DNA of 64,000 nt, from NCBI RefSeq assembly GCF_004769195.1, contig NZ_RQET01000010.1, forward strand, positions 109,945 to 173,944, in the 5' to 3' direction. This stretch comes from Leptospira fletcheri. GTDB lineage: Bacteria > Spirochaetota > Leptospiria > Leptospirales > Leptospiraceae. The number at the start of each line of letters is the position of its first letter. Positions within the stretch are counted from its first letter, which is position 1. The notes below the pieces were generated by a model. The model was given only the letters and a program-made list of their open reading frames with translations, searched no databases and was not told the DNA's origin. Shown one piece after another: positions 57,760 to 64,000 of the stretch. Both the position numbers and the translations under genes were made by a program.

Positions 57760-58872
57760 TTAAAAGGGTCGTGACTTTTCCTGGTGTCGCACGATACGAA
57801 CATACTTCGCATCTTCGTCCTCAAGACCTTCCGACATCGGGAACTGGATATTTAAAGCTTCGCACACAAGACCTATAGGGGATGCAAATACCATCTGCCA
57901 TAAATCATCCGGCTTTTTAGAACGGGGCTGTTTGAAATATTCTCCCCTCCATAATAAACCGACGGGAGTTCCATTCTTCGAAAGTACTACCGAACCGCTA
58001 TCTCCATGCTCTGCAAATAATTGGTTGGATTTTTTAGGAGTGATTACGATCCCCGACTTAGTATGATCGTCCCGAAAATTTGAAATCCACTCCAATCCAA
58101 TGCATCGTACGATTCCATTCGTGACATTTGTAGTTCGACCGGATTTTTGAACTGGAGAAAACAATTTTGTCTTAGTTGTTCCGGCGGCCACCGCGGGTTC
58201 GTTATGGACCAGTGTCTTTAAATCCGCTCTTCTTGCTTTGTCGTCCCCTTCCCTAAGGGAGACGATTGCAGCATCAATGTATGTTTTTTCTTTATATATA
58301 TTTTGGTATTTTTTGGTTTGCCTACCGATCCAAAGCGACTCCTTGTGTCCGAGACCATCGCCCAAACCCGGCTGGAACACTCGATTATTTAAAGTTTCAC
58401 TTCGATCCCATTTACGTACGACATGAGCATTTGTTAAAAGTACCTTTTTAGCTCCTTGTTTCACTACCATGCCGAGGGTTCCGGCGGAAGGATTCTGTCG
58501 ATTGTACCAAGGGCCGGTACCTCCGCTAATACTGATGCCTCCCACCAAGGGATCCTGTTTCTGCTTGCGAACCGGATCCGGCGGCTTGTTATTTGGGATC
58601 ATTGTCCCGGGAGGAGCCATCTGCCATAGGATCGTCGGAGCGGACTTTAATTCTCCCTTGATTTGAACCGAAATCTTTTCCGGAAAATCGTCTATCTCCG
58701 CAAAGTCTGGTACGATAAGAAGGATTCCTAATCCTGTTCCGTCATACCCTCCATTTTTCTCGTTGCTAACAGTTCCAATGCCAAAACCGACGGAAATAAT
58801 TTCGTCCCTTTTCTCCTCTAATAGCCGCCTTGCCTCTTTCAAAAAAGGGCGAAGTTTTTCCGCATCACCCAT
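57760..58872 (-). CDS. Trypsin-like serine protease without signal peptide
   Basis: 370 residues. A charged N-terminal domain of about 125 residues precedes a chymotrypsin-fold protease. The catalytic triad is visible: His150 in LLTNAHVV, Asp200 in TYIDAAIVSL, Ser292 in EHGDSGSVVL. There is no signal peptide, membrane helix or PDZ domain, so it should act in the cytosol unless exported unusually. It is the third gene of a tight operon, 6 bp after the 306-residue protein. Cytosolic trypsin-like proteases often switch on partner proteins by cutting them, and its two operon mates are candidate substrates; that is inference. Confidence 0.85.
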   Translation of the reverse strand: MGDAEKLRPFLKEARRLLEEKRDEIISVGFGIGTVSNEKNGGYDGTGLGILLIVPDFAEIDDFPEKISVQIKGELKSAPTILWQMAPPGTMIPNNKPPDPVRKQKQDPLVGGISISGGTGPWYNRQNPSAGTLGMVVKQGAKKVLLTNAHVVRKWDRSETLNNRVFQPGLGDGLGHKESLWIGRQTKKYQNIYKEKTYIDAAIVSLREGDDKARRADLKTLVHNEPAVAAGTTKTKLFSPVQKSGRTTNVTNGIVRCIGLEWISNFRDDHTKSGIVITPKKSNQLFAEHGDSGSVVLSKNGTPVGLLWRGEYFKQPRSKKPDDLWQMVFASPIGLVCEALNIQFPMSEGLEDEDAKYVRIVRHQEKSRPF

Positions 58873-58878
58873 AATTCT

Positions 58879-59799
58879 TTATTCCTTCTCCAATCGAATC
58901 ATCTTTCCTGCAGTATAACCGATCTTGATTTCATTTTTCGGCCCGACAGTACATACAATGGCAGGAGTGAGCACATTGCTCACGGTTCCTTTCACGAAAT
59001 AACCCTTGTCTTTCTGCCAATCGATGCTGACCAACTCGTCTATCAGCTGCCACACGAAAATCGTCATCGGTTCTGTGGATATATTCTCAAAAATATCTAT
59101 AACGGTATAAGTACTCCGCTGAGATATGGTAAACGAGCTGGACTTCAAAGAACTGTAGGATAGATCCGCTGAGGCGCTTGCGCTAACCACTCCCCATCCT
59201 ACATTTGCGGATAAATTAACTGCAGCTTCAAACGTATCCTGAGTACTGGAAGTTTGAGTCTTACCGGAACGCACTGTATGTTCGATTGTCCGTTTCATAC
59301 CTGGTTTTAAGGTAATCGAATCCGCGGAACGTTGCCAATATTGGGAGCGAACTAACTTTCCACCCGCATTTAGCCCCACGAGGACCCTTGGGCCGTTCGT
59401 AGGAACGATGATCCCGATCTCCGGATTTGGCCTAGGAAAAGGTCCGATATCGTTCGGATCACAAAGAATCGATTGAGTCAGTTGGATGGTTTGATTCGCC
59501 TCATCGGAGACCAATGCTGCGGAAATAAAAGCGCCGGTTACGACCTCTGTGAACAAAAGAGCATCCCCTGGATGTAGGACCCATTCTGAAATACGAGGTT
59601 TCTGGGGAGAAAACTCGATGGAACTTCCCGCTTGGACCCAGAAGGAAGGGAAAAAAAGAATGTCCCGCATACCGTACTGATCCAATTTAAAACCCATCAC
59701 ATCCACGGATAGACTGTTCTTCACGGTGACTGTAACAGGATTTCCCTTCGGCACCGAGGGGAGTTTTCCGTACATTGCTTTTACATATAATGGATTCAT
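58879..59799 (-). CDS. Hypothetical protein with aerolysin-like Ser/Thr-rich hairpin segment, paralogue B
   Basis: 306 residues, no signal peptide. Residues 20-90 form a beta-sandwich-like domain (PVTVTVKNSLSVDVMGFKLD). Residues 130-165 hold NGPRVLVGLNAGGKLVRSQYW. Residues 168-237 alternate Ser/Thr with hydrophobics around a more hydrophobic Gly/Val turn (NVGWGVVSASAS), the pattern of a pore-forming stem in aerolysin/ETX-MTX2 toxins. Residues 240-300 are strand-rich. It is paralogous to the 325-residue neighbour and its ATG overlaps that gene's stop by 4 bp. Toxin-like function is inferred from pattern only. Confidence 0.7.
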   Translation of the reverse strand: MNPLYVKAMYGKLPSVPKGNPVTVTVKNSLSVDVMGFKLDQYGMRDILFFPSFWVQAGSSIEFSPQKPRISEWVLHPGDALLFTEVVTGAFISAALVSDEANQTIQLTQSILCDPNDIGPFPRPNPEIGIIVPTNGPRVLVGLNAGGKLVRSQYWQRSADSITLKPGMKRTIEHTVRSGKTQTSSTQDTFEAAVNLSANVGWGVVSASASADLSYSSLKSSSFTISQRSTYTVIDIFENISTEPMTIFVWQLIDELVSIDWQKDKGYFVKGTVSNVLTPAIVCTVGPKNEIKIGYTAGKMIRLEKE

Positions 59800-60773
59800 G
59801 ATATTCTAGTTCTCCCTTCCTCTACTGAATGCGCTTTTTCCAACTTTTGACCGAATTCACCGGGGAGTAAACCGGACCGGTCGCTAGTAATGCTTTCAAT
59901 CAAAGTCAGTTCCAGCTGCTCGATGAATTCTTTTCCAGGAGAGAACTCTAATACTTCGATGACGGAAGGGCTTTGCGCTACTGCGTAGGAAGCCAAATAT
60001 TTATCCTTGTGGATGACCAAAGTTTCATCCACAAGGCGCCATTCGAATGCGATAATATCGTGCTGTGTAGTATTCTCCACTCTGGTTTCTATTTGAGTTT
60101 CCGAATCCGATTCCTCAGTTGCGCTAAATCCCGTAGTACTGCTATTGCTCACTGAGCCGCTCGCACTGACGGAAAAAGCTCCAATGCCCGCACCTACGCT
60201 CAAGCTGGCCGCTTCAGCCAAAGTCTCTTCCGAAGAAGAAGACCAAGTTGTACCCGCCTGTTGAGAACTATAGATTACGTGTTTATGTTTCGGAGCCAGG
60301 GAAATCGATTCGGGAGATCTTTCCCAATATTGTATCCTTAATATTGTATTCCCTGCATTTTCACTGTAGCCTACGAGAACCCGAGGACTGTTTGGAGGAA
60401 TGATGATCGTACTACTCGATTTAGGTACGTCTCCGATCTGGTTCGGCTGAGCGAACTGATATTGATGGATCATCAAATCCCAACGGGGGATATGTGGCAG
60501 CTTCGGCGGTTCCGGAACTGTCCCGGCACAAATAATCGCTCCTCCAAGTACCGATCGAACCTCATAACTTGCCCCCTGGAAAGTTGTAATCGTTTGCTGG
60601 GCATAATACGAAAGCTCGCACCAAAGAATTCGATTTCCTTGCTCGTCTATATGGACTACTTGGACTATCAATCCCCGTAACATATTAAAAAAGCGCATTT
60701 GTACCGGGACATTCGATTGTTTTTTAGAGCGAAGTGTCCCGCTGATTGCGGAAAGAAGATCCGAGTGAGACAT
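59796..60773 (-). CDS. Hypothetical protein with aerolysin-like Ser/Thr-rich hairpin segment, paralogue A
   Basis: 325 residues, no signal peptide, first gene of the three-gene operon. The N-terminal strand domain (about 22-85) loosely resembles a VHL-beta-type sandwich. NSPRVLVGYSENAGNTILRIQYWERSPESISL (128-159) aligns directly with paralogue B. Residues 163-232 are the Ser/Thr-rich hairpin (AGIGAFSVSASGSVSNSSTTG). A C-terminal helical tail of about 55 residues (EFIEQLELTLIESI) is absent from paralogue B. The two copies have diverged far enough to suggest different partners or a hetero-oligomer. Family not recognised. Confidence 0.7.
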   Translation of the reverse strand: MSHSDLLSAISGTLRSKKQSNVPVQMRFFNMLRGLIVQVVHIDEQGNRILWCELSYYAQQTITTFQGASYEVRSVLGGAIICAGTVPEPPKLPHIPRWDLMIHQYQFAQPNQIGDVPKSSSTIIIPPNSPRVLVGYSENAGNTILRIQYWERSPESISLAPKHKHVIYSSQQAGTTWSSSSEETLAEAASLSVGAGIGAFSVSASGSVSNSSTTGFSATEESDSETQIETRVENTTQHDIIAFEWRLVDETLVIHKDKYLASYAVAQSPSVIEVLEFSPGKEFIEQLELTLIESITSDRSGLLPGEFGQKLEKAHSVEEGRTRIS

Positions 60774-61034
60774 AGAAGATTCCTTAGCATTTTCTTTCTC
60801 AGATATGTTACATTTCTTTCATGAACTCGAAATGAGTTCGATTCTGCATTAAGCGAAATGAGACCCAAGAAGTTGCCGATAGTAACCGAGAAGTTGCGAA
60901 ATGTCTGTCCGTACTATTACTAGGTTAAAGCTTCTTCTTCAGGGTCCGATAAGAGGAATTTCTCAATCAAGCTAACGACCGGGAATACGGAAGTCATCCG
61001 GAATAAGAAGGAGAAATCGACCGTAATCATAAAC

Positions 61035-61808
61035 GTGGATGAGCTTCACAAGTATACTACAAGCGTCTTTACAAGTAGAACAGAGAGCGACTGGAGGCTT
61101 GCAGAAGACTTTGTGTTCAAGCACAGGATTTCGAAAATCCCGCCATCTGAAACTGGAAAGATTGAATCTATCCTTTCCAAAGAAGCCAACTTCTCGGATC
61201 TTAACGAACTGGATCAGAAAAGCATCCTGAGACTCTTCAAAAAATCCCAAGGTGACGTTTCTGACGAAGTCTGGAAGATCGTAAGAAACATCCAAAGTGG
61301 TAGAATAGAAAGCATCATAAAGGAATTGGAGATAGGCATTTCGGCGGAGGAACCAAAGAGTCAGAAGAAATCCTACTGGAAGGATTTAATTCTTGAATTG
61401 GTGGATATGATTCCCTTAGAGTATCGTAAATCTCTTTCCTTCGTCGGGCCTACCACTCTTCGGGTGTACGGCATCCTGGCGCCGGATACCCCGCTCCTAT
61501 CCTGGGACCAAAAGAAGAAATCCTGTAACTGGAGTTCAGAGTTATCTAACGAAATCGATAGTTTGAGTAAGTTACTGTATACCTTGGAGCATTCGAAAAC
61601 TGATCGAACCAAGATAGAAAAGTCCTTAAAAGTACCGGAGAATCTTCTGACCCTTGAAGCGATCTTAGTAGCGGGGAGTTCGAAAGAGGTTTCTACAAGC
61701 CCGAACAAAAAGGAATTTCAGACTCTACGGGGAATTCTGAGAAGCACCAAGGTTTTGACCTTTGAGGAGTTTATCGCAATTCAAAAGCGGGAGAATAACA
61801 GCGGTTAG
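61035..61808 (+). CDS. Hypothetical protein, possibly 5'-frameshifted
   Basis: 257 residues from a GTG start. Mostly helical and charged, with DLILELVDMIPLEYRKSL near residue 120 and a Lys-rich tail; no signal peptide and no known motif. The frame stays open upstream to 60924 with protein-like composition (KSTVIINVDELH) but no standard start. An ATG at 60901 opens a neighbouring frame (MSVRTITRL) that could join it through a single-base shift near 60925, so the true product may be about 45 residues longer or the gene may be damaged. Function unknown. Confidence 0.55.
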   Translation: MDELHKYTTSVFTSRTESDWRLAEDFVFKHRISKIPPSETGKIESILSKEANFSDLNELDQKSILRLFKKSQGDVSDEVWKIVRNIQSGRIESIIKELEIGISAEEPKSQKKSYWKDLILELVDMIPLEYRKSLSFVGPTTLRVYGILAPDTPLLSWDQKKKSCNWSSELSNEIDSLSKLLYTLEHSKTDRTKIEKSLKVPENLLTLEAILVAGSSKEVSTSPNKKEFQTLRGILRSTKVLTFEEFIAIQKRENNSG

Positions 61809-62171
61809 GCATAAAGTAGTCCAAAATTTTACCTGCAAAGATTTCTCTGTAAACCTAACAACCACTCACATTTAGAAATAATATCCAGGACCGACTATAT
61901 TCCTCATCAGTCTACCGTACTAACCCCGCTTAGTCTTCGAGCAGATTTGACCTAAATCTCACTACCCATTACTAGGATTTCATTTTTTAAATTTAATCGC
62001 GGAATTGCGCTTCAAAGATTGATTTTGAATCAATCAATAATAATTGATCCCCTGTTCCAAGGAACCAAGTTTTTCAAGAACTGTTGCTGCCCTATTTGGA
62101 ATGAAATATCTACAAATTAACGGGACAATGCTAAAAATTCTTCTTCACGTCTTTCGATATAGATTCAATAA
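61809..62171. other. AT-rich intergenic region
   Basis: About 360 bp between two plus-strand genes. I see no reading frame with a ribosome-binding site, no strong terminator and no recognisable RNA gene. It probably holds the promoter of the following membrane protein. Confidence 0.4.
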
Positions 62172-64000
62172 ATGCAATTACTAGGGCAAGCGATGTCGGC
62201 ATTGAATTTTCGAAAAGCGATTTTATGGGTACCTCTTTTCTTCTTTTTTTTATCCCTCTTTCCTCCAATTATTTATCTATTGAACGGAAACACGTATTGT
62301 GAAACACCTCCTATAAATCTATGGCAAGAGGGAAACTCCTACTCCGTTCAAGGACAGAATTTTGGAGCCTGTTTTGCGAAAGGTAAAGATAAGAAATTCA
62401 CATTTTTCGTAACAGGCTTTACGAAAAATCCCATAACCTTAACGGCTTTTGAAGGAAGCAATCACCTTGGAAAGTGGCAAATAACGGCAACCCCAACTAA
62501 AATCGAGTTCGCTTCCGAAAGAAGTATAGCCAATCTCAAGTTTTCACTGAAAGAGCCCTTAGCGGAAAGCGAAGTAATTTTTGTAGACCAGAAAAAGTCC
62601 TCCGAATCTAAGCTTTTTTATTCCATCATACTTCTTATATTTGTATCTTCATTGATCGCTGTTTTAGTCGCAGTTCGCTCATTTTCAAGAGACAAATTCC
62701 TTTCTTTCACTAACCTTTCCCTATTCATATTTTCCTTATATTTTCTTGCACTCAGCCAACTTCGGCAGCAAATGACCGGTGATGAGCCGCAATATTTACT
62801 AATAGCAGAATCGATGTTAGAAGATCACGACCTTGATTTGAGAAACCAATATCAAAACATTCATAACACTCTTCTTTTCAGAAACTTCGACCATCATACG
62901 GTAGTTTTAAAAGACGGTGCAGAACCTCCGATCCACTATCCTCTCCTATCTGCAGTTCTATTACCGGCAGTTTTAAACCAACATGGAACTATTTTACCGA
63001 TCCCTTGGTTAGTCGCAAAAATAAGTATGATTTTTCTGAGCTCGATCACCGGAGCACTTGTTTGTTATTTATCCATTCGAAAGAAGAAAGGATTTTTTAT
63101 TATTTTGATTGGTTGCTTATTTCTCGTAAGCATGCCGACTCTGGCTTATTCAAATCAAATCTATCCAGAAACACTGGCTTCTGCAATTATCTTCTTATCT
63201 TATGCTTTATTGACCATAAGGTCTTTTCAAAAATATTCGAAGGTAATCCCTATACTCTGCGCTCTTTTGCCTTTTGCACATATTAAATTCGCGGCAGCTT
63301 CTCTAATTATTTTCTCTTATTGGGCATGGCAAATGCGGCATGAAATTAAAACTGTGCTAACAGGAGGATCTGCATATTTCATCTCTATCTTATTATTCAT
63401 CGGATATAACATTGCACTTTACGGCAGCATTTCGCACTATTCCTCTCAAGACACCAGTCTGAAAAACATAGTCCAACGGTACTTAGGATACTACATTTTT
63501 GACGTAGATCATGGGATTCTGCCTTTGAATCCTTTGGTGTATTTTTTTCCGATCGGTTTCGCAATGATCTATAGAAATAAATTTGGCGAAGGATTCTTCA
63601 CAATTCTATTAATTGCCTCCGGTCACGTGCAGAACATAATCCATATAACATATTCCTTAGGGGCTTGTCCCGTAGGTAGGTATTGGATTGCCATATTACC
63701 TATCATACATTTCATTTCGATCCGAGGGGTCTTGGATATATATACAATAACCGATTTAGATCAACGTATTTGGAAAAAATTCCTGCTTTGGGCTTCACTT
63801 GCTATTTCTTCATCAATTACGCTCGGCCAAAGTGTGAGTTATATGTTACGAGAAGAGAGTTTTCACAATGGTTATGACAAACGAATGGTCTTTCCCGGTT
63901 TCATTAAGGATTACTTGGGTATTGATATTCAGAGCTTCTTTTTCTCTTATTATCTACCCGAAACAAATTGGCATTTGGTTTTTTGGATTCTGCCTTTTCT
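62172..64000 (+). CDS. GT-C-type membrane glycosyltransferase, 3' end outside window
   Basis: At least 609 residues, open at the right edge. The first membrane helix spans about 15-37. A periplasmic beta-rich domain lies between about 40 and 145, then many membrane helices. After the second or third helix comes MTGDEPQYLLIAESMLEDHD (201-220), with Asp204-Glu205. This acidic loop motif marks ArnT/PMT-type transferases that take sugars from polyprenyl-phosphate donors. Acceptor (LPS, protein or lipid) is unknown. The start may be the ATG at 62172 or the one at 62193. Codon use is AT-rich compared with the lipid locus. Confidence 0.78.
   Translation, partial: MQLLGQAMSALNFRKAILWVPLFFFFLSLFPPIIYLLNGNTYCETPPINLWQEGNSYSVQGQNFGACFAKGKDKKFTFFVTGFTKNPITLTAFEGSNHLGKWQITATPTKIEFASERSIANLKFSLKEPLAESEVIFVDQKKSSESKLFYSIILLIFVSSLIAVLVAVRSFSRDKFLSFTNLSLFIFSLYFLALSQLRQQMTGDEPQYLLIAESMLEDHDLDLRNQYQNIHNTLLFRNFDHHTVVLKDGAEPPIHYPLLSAVLLPAVLNQHGTILPIPWLVAKISMIFLSSITGALVCYLSIRKKKGFFIILIGCLFLVSMPTLAYSNQIYPETLASAIIFLSYALLTIRSFQKYSKVIPILCALLPFAHIKFAAASLIIFSYWAWQMRHEIKTVLTGGSAYFISILLFIGYNIALYGSISHYSSQDTSLKNIVQRYLGYYIFDVDHGILPLNPLVYFFPIGFAMIYRNKFGEGFFTILLIASGHVQNIIHITYSLGACPVGRYWIAILPIIHFISIRGVLDIYTITDLDQRIWKKFLLWASLAISSSITLGQSVSYMLREESFHNGYDKRMVFPGFIKDYLGIDIQSFFFSYYLPETNWHLVFWILPF

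Overview
The window looks like chromosome of a spirochaete of the genus Leptospira, or a close relative. The signs are the macromolecular-synthesis order rpsU-yqeY-dnaG-rpoD, 7TM/SpoIIE-phosphatase and 7TMR-DISM kinase architectures, three TRL-type lipoproteins with spirochaetal lipoboxes, and many lineage-specific exported proteins. GC content is moderate and genes are densely packed. No rRNA, tRNA, CRISPR array or insertion sequence was seen. Species cannot be fixed from the sequence.

Region 1 (1-13.6 kb) is mostly housekeeping: peptide deformylase, a membrane-anchored NodB-type deacetylase, tyrosyl-tRNA synthetase diverging from glycerol-3-phosphate dehydrogenase, the rpsU-yqeY-dnaG-rpoD cluster, class I fructose-1,6-bisphosphatase, and an ECF42-type sigma factor downstream of its DGPF/YCII partner gene, with a matching promoter motif in front of the pair.

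Region 2 (13.7-34.5 kb) is signalling and envelope: an exported protein, a NarL-type response regulator convergent with a 7TMR-DISM lipoprotein kinase, a membrane AraC-type regulator, an Ntn (C45-type) hydrolase with a C-terminal helical extension, a di-iron fatty acid hydroxylase-family protein, a 40-residue membrane protein, a UmuD-like protein that has lost its catalytic dyad, three tandem TRL lipoproteins, a kinase-receiver-kinase hybrid, a VOC protein, a large lipoprotein and a 7TM-HAMP-SpoIIE-TPR phosphatase.

Region 3 (34.5-56 kb) is the centrepiece. One strand carries 3-hydroxyacyl-CoA dehydrogenase, acyl-CoA dehydrogenase, a 3343-residue single-chain type I fatty acid synthase of the fungal/mycobacterial kind (AT-ER-DH-MPT-ACP-KR-KS), a translationally coupled 1984-residue single-chain acyl-CoA carboxylase (BC-BCCP-central region-CT), and a long-chain acyl-CoA ligase. 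An AraC-type regulator diverges from them. A terminator-like hairpin lies in the leader of the first gene and a perfect 20-bp palindrome precedes the synthase. Together the genes could activate, carboxylate, elongate and reduce acyl chains as a self-contained lipid assembly line, unlike the dissociated type II system usual in spirochaetes.

Region 4 (56-64 kb) looks accessory: a decayed alpha/beta-hydrolase gene, an exported protein, a tight three-gene operon of two paralogous proteins with an aerolysin-like Ser/Thr-rich hairpin segment plus a cytosolic-looking trypsin-like protease, an unrecognised gene that may have a 5' frameshift, and the start of a GT-C-type membrane glycosyltransferase running off the right edge.
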